This document shows positions 46,081 to 56,329 of a stretch of DNA of 64,000 nucleotides, piece by piece. Each line of letters starts with the position of its first letter. The first letter of the stretch is position 1. The notes beneath the pieces are model-generated. The model was not told the origin of the DNA and did not search any database. It was given only the letters and a program-made list of their open reading frames with translations. Location: contig BSBM01000036.1 of NCBI GenBank assembly GCA_027924585.1, positions 4,023,001-4,087,000 on the forward strand, read 5' to 3'. Origin of the DNA: Larix kaempferi (taxonomy: Eukaryota > Streptophyta > Pinopsida > Pinales > Pinaceae). Position numbers and translations under genes: made by a program.

Positions 46081-46794
46081 TGTTAACACCCAAAAAGTGT
46101 TCACTACCTCATCTACCACATTATATGGCTCATTTGTCCATTTTCCTACCATATTTCCCTTAAAATCCCAAGAAATCCCACTAAAAAGCCTCCAAAAGGC
46201 CTAAAATGCCTCCAAAAGGCCACAAAACCCTCAAAAAGGCTAAAAAACCCCTTTTTCCTCCAAAAATAGCAAAAACCCCCTAAAAAGAGAATTAAAAATA
46301 TAAAATAATGAGGAAAAGGAGGAAAAAACCCTATACAGCTGCCCTAAACCATGTGTTTCCTAAAACCATGGGTCAGCACTCCACCACCAAAAAACTATAA
46401 ATAGGTGATGGAGATCCCTTATTCCATATCCACAATCAAGTATACCCTTACTCTGCCAAAATCTCTCTTGAAACCCTAGTTCACCATTGAACTACTTTCA
46501 CCTTAAGAGCCTCTTTTGGCCCATCCCCACCATTGGAGAAAGAGAAGGAGCACATTGGAGCTTGGAGCAACCCTCTTGGACATTGCAAGGAGATTCATCA
46601 ACCTTTACATTGAAGGTAATATCAATATAAAACCCTTGTTTACAAATTGTTGTTTATTTTGCATGCACATGTTTTAGAGTAGTTTTTATTTCTGTTTTAG
46701 TTTAATAATTTACATTTACTGAACTGCTACTAAGGAGTCCCTTCTCCTTAGTAGGTGCTCATTTGCACAAGCTAGGGGTAAAACCCTAGCTACA
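46081..46794 (+). repeat. Gypsy 5' LTR
   Basis: The 714-bp LTR has TG...CA ends. TATAAATA near 46396 precedes a likely transcription start. Short 'gcctccaaaaggc' repeats lie in the U3. Confidence 0.95.
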
Positions 46795-46795
46795 G

Positions 46796-46810
46796 TTTTG
46801 GCGACTCCCC
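46796..46810 (+). promoter_or_regulatory. Gypsy primer-binding site
   Basis: TTTTGGCGACTCCCC starts one base after the 5' LTR. TGGCGACTC... is, as I recall, the tRNA-Arg-type site of Ogre/Tat elements. A tRNA match needs alignment. Confidence 0.6.
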
Positions 46811-46865
46811 TAGATTTTGAATTTCTGGTTTCCGTTTAAAATTTTTTTTCCTTTCGGCTGTCCCT

Positions 46866-47268
46866 TTCGACCGCCGCACATCGCGTTTTTTCCCTCTGCA
46901 GTCGCGTCCCGACCGCGTCTTTCAGGCCTTTACCTACGACCCGACCGCGGCTCTCAGACTGTTTCTGACGCCCTGCCGGCAGATTCAATTCTGTTACCTG
47001 CGATCCGACCGTGGCTAATCAGTCTGTTTGCTGCGATCTGACTGCGCCTGTCGACCATTTTCCCGCGTCCTGACTGCGGCTTTGAGCCTCTTTCCCGCGT
47101 CCCGACTGCGTCTGTTATCCTTTATGCCGCGACCCGACTGCGTCTTTTTCCATATTTCCTGCGTCCCGACTGCGTTTGTTGGCCCTATAGCCGCGACCTG
47201 ACCGCGTCTGTTTCCCATAAACCCACGGTCCGCCTGTTCTGATTCGCCACAGACCCGCGGTCTGATTT
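46866..47268 (+). repeat. GC-rich ~32-nt repeat array in the gypsy leader
   Basis: About 11 units follow the pattern CCGCG(T/A)CCCGAC(T/C)GCGTCTGTT plus a T-rich spacer, period about 32 nt, between the PBS and gag. CpG and GC content contrast sharply with the AT-rich surroundings. A related array lies at 57740-57990. Confidence 0.85.
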
Positions 47269-48308
47269 CTACATTTTTATCTAATTTGAGCCCAGCCCCT
47301 TTTGCTGCAATATTTTCTGCATCTGAACAGCCCTCTGTCCTACCTGCAGCCCCACTTCCTTACAGCCTTTCTGCAACATAATTTCTGTTCCCTTTACAGA
47401 ATTCTTTTAAAATTTCAGTATTTTTAAATCAGAAAATTTTGCAAGTTAAAGTTTCAATTTCAGTATTATTGATAGTTAAGAAGTTGCCCCCCCTTGTGGC
47501 ACTTCTATTTTGGGTTCATCACCTCACGAGCACACACTCTGTCACATAATTCAAGTGAGCCTTAAAAAGTACCTAACTGAACCAACATTCTAACCCCACT
47601 TGGGGAACACACAAGAAACATTGTAGTTAGGTAGAATCGGGGGGATAGGCTTCCAATAACACCCCTCGGTTACTTTCACTTGAGACATAGTTGTTGTCCA
47701 AATAGGGAACCAAAATCCCCTAGTACTTTTTGGCACGGTCACGACCAGTTTATCAGAGGGCCTCTCCCTTAGGAGGGTTGAAGTCGGGAGACTGGTTCTG
47801 GAGGCCTGAGTGGAATACCGCACTCCATTCAGTAACCGAAGGGCTACCTTTCGCGGTTCGCGGGATATCCCTGTATAGGGGTATTGCGGTAAACGGACTA
47901 AACAACAGATTCACCTTTCTGGACGTGTCATGAACGGGGTATCTTAGTTGCCATTCTTCTAGGATTGAATACCCGGTGTCTCTCCCGGTAGGGGGATATC
48001 ATAGCCACTTGGCTTTTCTACTCATATTGTCTGACTTGGATTTCATCACCTTGCAGAGGATATGTTTAGTTGAGTCAGAATACTTTTAGTTAGGTGTTTG
48101 CATGCTCCTTTACCTCCCTTTGGTCTAGTGAGTCCACCATTTTTCATTTTTAGGAAACCTGCTGCTTGTTGGTATTCTGACCATCTTTGTTGCTACTCCA
48201 CCTATTGTAGCACAGCTGTTGCAGTGGGTGTTTTGAGTTGGTTGTTGGCCTGAGTGCCTTGTTTTTGAGCTCTCCTTCTGCACACTCGGTTGCATTAGGA
48301 TTTTTGAG
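47269..48308 (+). other. Gypsy leader, remainder
   Basis: Non-coding between the repeat array and gag. Short frames at 47590-47823 and 47730-47933 lack domains. Confidence 0.5.
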
Positions 48309-49711
48309 CTGTTTTTCTACTCACCTCAACCCACAGAGATTTGACACCATCTATCACCATTGAGTCCCCGAGACATTCTCGGTGCCTCAGGGGCGAGCCC
48401 CCACAGCACGGTTCACTTGACACCACACGTCATAGATTCAGATCATCGTCCGTTGATACCACTCATCACAGATCTAGAGCCTTGTCACTTGACTCCACTC
48501 GTTAGCGACATAGGACTCCGTCACCAGATATTGACGCTCCTTACTTTACCTCCGATTCTGACGAAGAGTCTGAGAACCCTATTTACACTGCCCCTACTAG
48601 CCCCATGGCTGGCACGACTTCCACTCCTTTCGTTGTAGGGACCATTGGTGTCACATCCACCACTACACCAGTTACCACACCTTCTCTAGGAATGCCCTCG
48701 ATGGGGGCCACATCTACCATCCCGGTCACCATTCCTATTCCCATAGCTGGCATACATACCACCACTCCACCAGTGACTCACACCACCCATGGTGGTGCGG
48801 GCCCATCCTATACCACTTTAGTTCCCCCACTTGGGGGCAACATTCCCAACCCTGCCTCTCTACTTGGGGGCATGGGCCCCAACTTGGTCCAACCCACTCC
48901 TGTGTCAAATCCTTCTTCCAGTCTGCCATTCATGGCTAGCCTCAACCTACCTGATCTAGCTAGATTGACCAACGACCCTATCCGACACGACCCTGCGTGG
49001 CCTCATATGCCTACCAAGCTCCCCTCTGACATCCCCAAATTCGAGGGTAAAGCCGGTGAGGACCCACAAAACCATATCATGTCTTTCCACCTATGGTGTT
49101 CCTCTAACTCCATAGTAGACGACTCTGTTAGCCTCCGTCTCTTACAGCGCACCTTCACTGGCTCTGCAGCCAAGTGGTATATCGAGCAACCTCATGGGAC
49201 CCATGCCACCTTTGCTTCCCTTGCCTCGACCTTCCTGCAGTTCTTCCAGTTACCTGTCCGCTATGACGCGGGCGTTGAGATCCTCCTATCTTGTAGACAA
49301 AACACGACTACCCATATCACGGACCACATCCATGAGTGGCGTCGACGCCGTATCTTATGCAAGATCAAACTAGACGACCGTATCTTCCTAGATTGGTTCC
49401 TCAAATCCCTTCTCCCTGTTATTGCTAAGGATGTAGCTTCCGAAAGACCCCAGTCTGAAGAAGAGGCCATCCTTAAGGCACAGCAGTTCGACCTCATTTA
49501 TGCCCAGTCGGGATACCTTTATACCATTATCCCTGACGCCCCTCGCAGCGAGTCCTCCCAGCATGATGCACCGGGGGCATCCCACGCTGCAGACGGTATT
49601 ATTGGCCGTGTTTCTTCGCATCCCCAACCATTTTCTATAGCACGCCCTACCCCTGGCCCCGACCTTTCGCGGGCTTCCTCATAGTCTGGAGCAACCAACT
49701 CGTATGCTCCT
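48309..49711 (+). pseudogene. gag: Gypsy gag
   Basis: The frame is open from 48309 (after a TGA), with TAG at 48503-48505. The first in-frame ATG is 48605. The upstream part has Arg/Ser/His repetitions (DTTRHR, DTTHHR, DSTR), so translation may once have begun before 48605. A Thr/Pro-rich N-terminus leads to the retrotransposon gag domain: IPKFEGKAGEDPQNHIMSFH, LLQRTFTGSAAKWYIEQ, LASTFLQFFQ, LDWFLKSLLPVIAKDV. It ends at TAG 49682-49684, after which the same frame goes on. Gag forms the virus-like particle in the cytoplasm. Confidence 0.88.
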
Positions 49712-52201
49712 ATGACACATCACCATCATTCCCATGGACCTAGCTGTCCACCTCAGTGCTTCGGTCATGCACCCTCTGCTTATAACCCCCCGGTCGCACC
49801 TCAGCCCTATTACCACCAGCAGGCGGCACCAGCTCCTGCGCCTCCTCAGGCTCAACTCACTTATTACCACCAGCAGGCTGCCCCAGCTCCTGCTCCTTCA
49901 CAAGCCCAACCCGCTTATTATCCGCCACAGGCAGCCCCTGCGGCAAACCCACAACCTGCTCCGCAGCCATATCAGCAACCCACTCAAGTTGCTGCACCTG
50001 CTCAGCCTCAACCTGCATATCATCCCCCGCAGCCTGCTCTCGCACCTGCGCAACCTCAGAATCCACCTGCTGCCCAAGGGCAAGTCTACGCCCAACATAA
50101 TCCGCAGCAAAACCAGAACAACCAACGCAACCAGGGCCAACAGAACCGCGGCAAGGGCCGTAATCGTGGGAACAACCAACCTGCTGACCAAGATGGTCAA
50201 CCGGTGAATCCCCCCGACAATAACAACGCGGCCCCCGCTAACCAAAACCCTCATCGCCCGCCCAAGCAGGCTAAAAACCCTAATTTACGAACGAACCATC
50301 CTTGTTCTATCTGCGGGGTCTATGGCCATTACACACATACTTGCCAACATTTGGAGCGAGCTCGGCAGCTTTGTCTTGATGATGCCCATCGCCAAGGGCA
50401 GGCAGCTCCTCCAACGCAGCCCAACCCCCCACAACCTCAGCAGCCACCTTTGGTTCTGCAAAACCCCTTACCAACCCAAGGCGTGGTGAACACTCAGCCG
50501 TTGGCCCCCCCTCAAGCCAACGCGCAACCCCAACAACAAATCACATACGCCGCCCCTGATCAACCCATGTTTGACTCAGGTACCCACCACTTATTGATGA
50601 TGTCTTTCGCTGATGTCAACCTCCAGACCCGTCGGAACCAATATGGCTCCACCTCTGAAACACAACCCGCTGATAAAACCCCTAACGCTCATCCCACTGA
50701 TCAAGCGTTACGTATCCCTCCCCCTCCGATAGATGGCGCTTCCAAAGCAGCTCGTTTCCCACTTCGCCGTATCAACAACAACCCCAATGCGCGCACTGCG
50801 TCAAACTACAACATCGTGGATGACTTAGCCCAGTCTCCCGCAGCCATGTCTGCATTAGAAGTCTTGAAAAACTTCCCTTCCCAGCGTAAGACTCTTCTCT
50901 CCGCCATTGGGGCGATTGACCCACATGATTCGAATTTAATGGCATTTGATTTGGACCAATCCGAACCACGCCTGCCTTCCTCCTTAGCATTCCAAGTTTC
51001 TGTTTCCGTTCGGAATCTTGTCATCCATCGATGCATCATCGATGAAGGTGCCTCCACATGCGTGATGTCTACATTCGTGTGGTAGAAGTTGGGATCCCCT
51101 ACTCTCCAGCAGTCCACCACTGCATTACGCGCCTACGACGGCCGGTCGGCCCAGCCCCAAGGCCTCCTACCCAATGTCCCCGTCCAGTTAGGTGGTAAAA
51201 CCGTCCTTATCGACATCGAGGTAATCAATGCCCAATTGGATTATAACCTTTTACTTGGCCGCAACTACATGTACGCCATGCGGGCGGTTGCCTCTTCCGT
51301 TTTTCGCACCATGATGTTCCCCCATGAGGGACGTGTGGTTAAGGTTGACCAGCTCACCTACTATGATCCTAGTGCTCCCGCGGAACCTGCAAATGTTCTC
51401 CCCATGGTTGAACAACCTGTTTCTCGTGCCACCACCTCGTTTGTTTCCTCTACAGGGCCTGGAGTCTACTCAGACGCGCCGATGACCTCCACCTTCCAAT
51501 CTATTCCGCCTCCATCAGCCCCCACGGACGTGTCTGACTTATGTACCTTGTCCCACGATAACCAGCCACCTAATAATCAACCACCCTTGTTGCCTAAACC
51601 ACCATTGGTACCTAGCCACATTGGTGTTACACCTATCCATACGATCCCCTTCCTAGTCCCTCCATCGGGAGTAGTAAGCGCCCCGGTTATGGCTACCCTT
51701 AGCCTCCCTGGGTTAACTTTGGGATTACCCGTATGGTACCTTTCGCCTCCCGTTCGCCCGCCGACACCAGATGTCGTCCTTCAACCGGTGCAACCCATGG
51801 CTACTACCACTCAGCCACCTCCCGGTGTCTCTACCCCTTCGTACTCCACGACTCCCCCTCCTACTCCCAAACCCATTGGGGGCAGAGGTCCACAACCTTA
51901 CACTGCTGCACCACCTCCCAAGACAGTCAAAAACCCCCCAGTATTTCGTGCTCCTCCCAAATGCTCATTGTACGACGAGTTAGGCCATGCGACTCATCAG
52001 TGTCCACAGTTACCAGCATTACAGAAGCACATGCAGATGCTCGACGATGACCCCAACATCCCAACTATCGAACTCAACCCCACTCCCAAGCCTAAAGACA
52101 AATCCCTGCGTACCAATCACCCTTGTGCCATATGCGGTGTTTACGGGCATTACTAACATCATTGTCCCGATCTACCTGATTACAGAGCGGCTCTCTATGA
52201 G
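49712..52201 (+). pseudogene. Gypsy nucleocapsid and protease region
   Basis: This is in the same frame as gag. A Pro/Gln/Ala/Tyr-rich repeat (about 49780-50130, YYHQQAAPAPAP-type units) and an Asn/Gln/Arg-rich stretch precede the zinc knuckle CSICGVYGHYTHTC. The retropepsin-like segment has IDEGASTCVMS, with Glu where Ser is usual in DSGAS, then TAG 51083-51085, KLGSP and LLLGRNYMYAM. A second Pro-rich linker carries CSLYDELGHATHQC (second Cys lost) and CAICGVYGHY-TAA-HHC, the TAA at 52154-52156. Three zinc-knuckle-like units thus bracket the protease. Confidence 0.85.
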
Positions 52202-54060
52202 ATGAACAATCTGGATCTTGAAACGGCACCACCTACCATTGAGGAGATCTACCCCCCAGACTCTTCACCTTCAGGAGAGGTTAACACCATTTATATGATC
52301 TCTTCCACCACTACTCCTTCGTCAACCGATTTGACGACGCAAACTTTCCGTACTGATGAGGAGATTCTCGAGGCCCTTACCGCCCCAGATTATCCCTGGG
52401 ATGATATGCATCATCGTTCGTACTTCATCCCAGAAGCATCTTCCTCTAGCACAGCCACCCAATTCACGGTTGAATCCAAAGACTTCCTTCCCACTAAGGT
52501 CGACTGGTTCAAGGACCCTATTCCTGCTCCTGACGCCTTCGAGGAGGGTAACATGGCCAACATCTCACCCGTCATCCAAGTTGATATCGCTGCCCCAGGA
52601 CGTGCCCCTGAACTCATCACTTTAGGAGCATTCTGGAGTAAACAAGAGATTGAGGACTACATAAACCTTTTCAAAGAATTCCGTGATGTCTTTGCCTGGT
52701 CCTATACCGAAATGCCTGGTCTTGACCCCGCCATTATAGAGAACCACATTGACACATGGCCTGATGTACCCCCCGTTCGTCAGAAACATCGCCCCATTCA
52801 TCCCTCAAAGCTCCCAGCTGTCAAAGCCGAGATTGAGAAGCTGCGCAAGGCAGGGTTGATTTATCCTATTGCCTATACCACTTGGGTTTCAAACCCCGTT
52901 CCCGTTAACAAAAAACAAGGCACCATCCGAGTATGCACTGACTTCCGTGACTTAAACCGTGCTTGTCCCAAGGACAACTTCCCCACGCCGTTTATCGACC
53001 AACTCATAGATGCGTGTGCGGGGCATGAGGTCCTCTCCTTCATGGATGGTTTTTCCGGATATAATCAGATTCAGATCCGTAAGGAAGACCAGTACAAAAC
53101 TGCCTTTACTACCCCATGGGGCACCTTTGCCTATCGCGTCATGCCTTTCGGCCTCAAAAATGCTGGTGCCACTTTCCAGCGGGCCATGACCTATTGCTTT
53201 CACGACTTGGTCCATATCCTGTTAGTCTACCTTGATGACCTTACAGCTCGTTCCCGGAAACGATCAGACCACCTTAACGACCTTCGGCAAGTTTTTCTGC
53301 GTTGTCGCAAATACCAAATCCGCTTGAACCCACACAAGTGTGTCTTTTGTGTTCCGGCAGGCCGAGTGTTGGGTTTTATTGTTTCCCAGAAAGGAATTAC
53401 TGTTGATCCTCTAAAAGTCCAAGCCATCTTAGACCTTCCCTCTCCTCGCACGCTCCGACAGCTCCAAAGTCTGTAGGGGCGATCCAACTTCCTTCGACGC
53501 TTCGTTCCTGATTACGCCACTACCATTCAAGGTTTCTTGCGCCTGCTCCGTACCCACATACCCTTCGTCTGGGATGAGCAAGCAGAAGCTGCATTCGAAG
53601 CCCTCAAGAAGGCTCTCACACAAGCTCCTCTGATTTCCCCTCTGGATTTCACACAAGACTTCATCCTTTACGTTTCGGCATCCGAGCATGCCGTATCTGG
53701 AGTCTTGGTTCAAGAAGACGCTTCTCACCAGGAGCACGTAATTTACTACGTCAGGCAGACCTTGTCTGGTCCACCCCTACGTTACCCATATGAGGAGAGA
53801 CTTGCCCTAGCAGTGGTCTTTTCTGTCCAAAAATTGCGACACTATATCTTAATGAGTCATACCACAGTCGTCGCCGACTCTAACCCCATGGTATATCTTC
53901 TAAACCGACGGCTCCTGCAAGGTCGTGTTGCTAAATGGGTCATTATCCTCCAGGAATATGACCTTACCTTCAAAACACCTAAGAGCACTAAATCCCTCGC
54001 GCTTGCCCAGCTCATTACCGATCTCCCTTCCCTTCTCCCGGCCAAACCAATCTCCGATGA
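52202..54060 (+). pseudogene. Gypsy reverse transcriptase and native RNase H
   Basis: RT motifs are in order: PVNKKQGTIRVCTDFRDLN, FMDGFSGYNQI, FGLKNAGATFQRAM and the catalytic LVYLDD near 53224. TAG at 53474-53476 replaces Gln in LQSL-stop-GRSNFLRRF; the frame continues. The native RNase H reads ILYVSASEHAVSGVL, lacking the first catalytic Asp. This is the inactive gypsy-type RNase H expected in Tat elements that carry a second RNase H. Confidence 0.9.
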
Positions 54061-55349
54061 GTTACCCGACAATCACCTGTTCACTATCTCGTCCGATGAC
54101 CCATGGTATGGTGATATCTTGTTATACTTGCGCACGCAGAAGTTCAGACCCAAAGTTACCCGTAATGGACGCCGTCGCATCCGTCACCAGGCCTCTCGAT
54201 ATCTCCTCTTAGGCGATGTCCTTTACTGGCGCGGGGTTGACACAATTCTTCGTTGTTGCCTTACACACAAGGAAGCTGAACACGTCCTTAATGACTGTCA
54301 TAGCGATGCCTGCGGAGGCCATTTCTCAGGGATGGCCACTGCCCAAAAGGTCGTCCGCGTCGGATACTTCTGGCCCACACTTTTCATCGACTGCATAACT
54401 GCGGTCAAACACTGCCATAACTGCCAACTTTTTGCCCCCAAGGCCCGGACACCTCCTGCGCCGTTACACCCAGTCGTCACCGTTGGTCCCTTTTGTAAGT
54501 GGGCCATAGACTTCATGGAATGTAGACCCCAGTCTGCCAACGGCCACAAATATATTATTGTCGCTGTTGATTACTTCACCAAATGGGCGGAAGCCATGCC
54601 TACCTTCAATTGTACCGCCGACACTGCTGCCCGTTTCTTTTTCAACCATGTCATTGCTCGATTCGGGGTTCCTAAGCAGTTAGTCTCTGACCATGGTTCA
54701 CACTTCGAAGATGCCATCTGGCGTGAGTTATCCACCCTCCTCAAATTTAAACACCAATTTTCCTCTGCTTACTACCCCCAAGGGAACGGTCAAGTAGAGG
54801 CCATTAATAAAATTCTCAAAACCATTCTCCAACGAACGGTTGACAAGCATAAGTCCAATTGGCACCACATGTTGTTCCCTGCCTTATGGGCTTACCGTAC
54901 TTCCACCAAGACCGCCACTGGTTTTACACCATTTCATCTAGTTCACGGTGTCGAGTCTGTCCTCCCCATCGAGTGTCAGATTCCTGCCTTACAGATCGCC
55001 GTTGAGCTTCTCCTCGACACTTCCCCCCCTCGAGCAACGTTTGCTGACACTCGAACAAGCCGATGAAGACCGTCGGGACACTCTCCAGAGCATCGAAGCT
55101 TCCAAGAACCGCTCCAAAGCTAGTTACGACAAACATGTTCACCCTCGAACTTTCCATGAAGGGGACCTCGTCCTCGCTTATGACCAAGCCCACGACAAAA
55201 CTGGCAAAGGGAAGTTTGAATCCATGTGGCAAGGCCCTTACATCGTGCAGACCTGCCTAGGCAAGGGGGCATACATCCTCGCCGACTCCGAAGGCCATCC
55301 TTTGCGCAACCCCCGTAATGGGTTGTATCTTAAGCGTTTTTACCCATAA
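54061..55349 (+). pseudogene. Gypsy integrase, with frameshift
   Basis: The zinc-binding HHCC part (HSDACGGHFSG...CHNCQLFA) precedes the DDE core: WAIDFME, VSDHGSHF and QVEAINK give all three catalytic residues. The frame shifts at a run of seven C at 55023-55029. The C-terminal part then reads on in the next frame (LEQADEDRRD, KSKASYDKH-like, EGDLVLAY, GKFESMWQGPYIV) to TAA at 55347-55349. The C-terminal half is well preserved. Confidence 0.9.
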
Positions 55350-55392
55350 ATGACACCGCGACCTCGTTGGTCCGCATTGTACAGTTTGCTAT

Positions 55393-55452
55393 CTTTTTGT
55401 TTTTTCACTTTTTTACCATCATCTTACATTCATCATTTCTGCATGATTACAG
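55393..55452 (+). promoter_or_regulatory. Splice-acceptor-like tract before the second RNase H
   Basis: A pyrimidine-rich stretch ends TTTCTGCATGATTACAG immediately before ATG 55453. It looks like a plant 3' splice site with a possible branch point. Ogre elements are known to splice their genomic RNA. The matching donor was not identified. Confidence 0.4.
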
Positions 55453-55881
55453 ATGGACCATCTTCCACCTTGTTACACTGGCTTCGCTGATGGCGCAAGC
55501 CGTTGGTCTCCCAACCTGGCTTCTGCAGCATGGGTCTTGTACTCCCCTTCCAACGAAATGATTCACCTTGACGGAATATGTATAGGCGCTGCTACCAATA
55601 ACCAGGCGGAGTATGATGCTGTGACCGATCTCTTGACTGCCGCCCTCCAAATGGGCATATGTAACCTTCATGTGTTCCTTGACTCCCAGCTACTTGTCTC
55701 CCAGCTCAACAACTGCTACCAGGTGCGTGATCCCTGCCTTTATAGAAAATTCCTACGCGCAAAACAACTCAGCCGACAGTTTGAATCCATCACATTCACA
55801 CATTTCCCCAGAGCCCAAAATAGTGTCGCAGACCAAATGGCCAACAACATCCTAGATTGGCATATCAATCACACCATGTAA
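55453..55881 (+). CDS. Archaeal-type RNase H, separate frame after integrase
   Basis: This is an intact 142-residue frame. GFADGAS (about residues 10-16), NNQAEYDAVTDLL, VFLDSQLLVSQL and NSVADQMAN supply the D-E-D-D catalytic residues of the RVT_3/archaeal-type RNase H. Such a domain degrades RNA in RNA-DNA hybrids during reverse transcription and would compensate for the defective native RNase H. In Tat/Ogre elements the second RNase H usually sits between native RNase H and integrase. Here it follows integrase, 104 nt beyond the pol stop and in another frame. Expression might need splicing (acceptor-like tract just upstream) or a separate transcript. It is the best-preserved gene of the element. 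Confidence 0.88.
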   Translation: MDHLPPCYTGFADGASRWSPNLASAAWVLYSPSNEMIHLDGICIGAATNNQAEYDAVTDLLTAALQMGICNLHVFLDSQLLVSQLNNCYQVRDPCLYRKFLRAKQLSRQFESITFTHFPRAQNSVADQMANNILDWHINHTM

Positions 55882-55956
55882 CATCATGCATCATCATCCC
55901 ATAGCATCTCATAAAAGTATATAAAAACCCAAAAAGATTGCATCGCATCCACATTT

Positions 55957-56176
55957 GCATCCATGTACATACACCACATTCATATCCATAGGGGCATCCA
56001 CGTGCCTAAACATACATATATTATGTCGCATCACATAAAATACACAAGGGGCATCCACGTGCCTAACATCCTAACCTACTTGCATCCACGTGCAATGTAA
56101 ACATATCACAACTCATAAAGCGCATCCACGTGCGTACAAATAAAACAACATCATACAAAAAGGTGCATCCACGTGC
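55957..56176. repeat. G-box repeats GCATCCACGTGC
   Basis: Exact GCATCCACGTGC occurs at 55994, 56051, 56082, 56122 and 56165, with a variant at about 55957. Each contains the palindromic G-box core CACGTG, bound by plant bHLH and bZIP factors. The cluster lies between the converging second RNase H frame and the 3' end of the antisense gene. Confidence 0.85.
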
Positions 56177-56329
56177 ATATATATATATATCAAAAAATAT
56201 ACATGTTCAGTGCTATACATGTCCTGAGTACCCCTGTACTCAGCTATACAAAAATGGCTATACATCCCTCACAGCCTCATCAACATACATGCCGTAGCTA
56301 CAAAACTCGGGGGGAGTCCCCTGCACTCC

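Noticed and set aside
46866-47268. CpG island or host gene promoter
   Set aside because: The GC-rich units are a tandem array lying between the primer-binding site and gag, so they belong to the element's leader.
50806-51120. Antisense frames within gypsy gag/pol (for example 49388-49627, 50806-51120, 52952-53215)
   Set aside because: They are shadows of the GC-rich coding strand, with no domain and no splice or promoter signals, unlike the antisense gene at 56330-58205.
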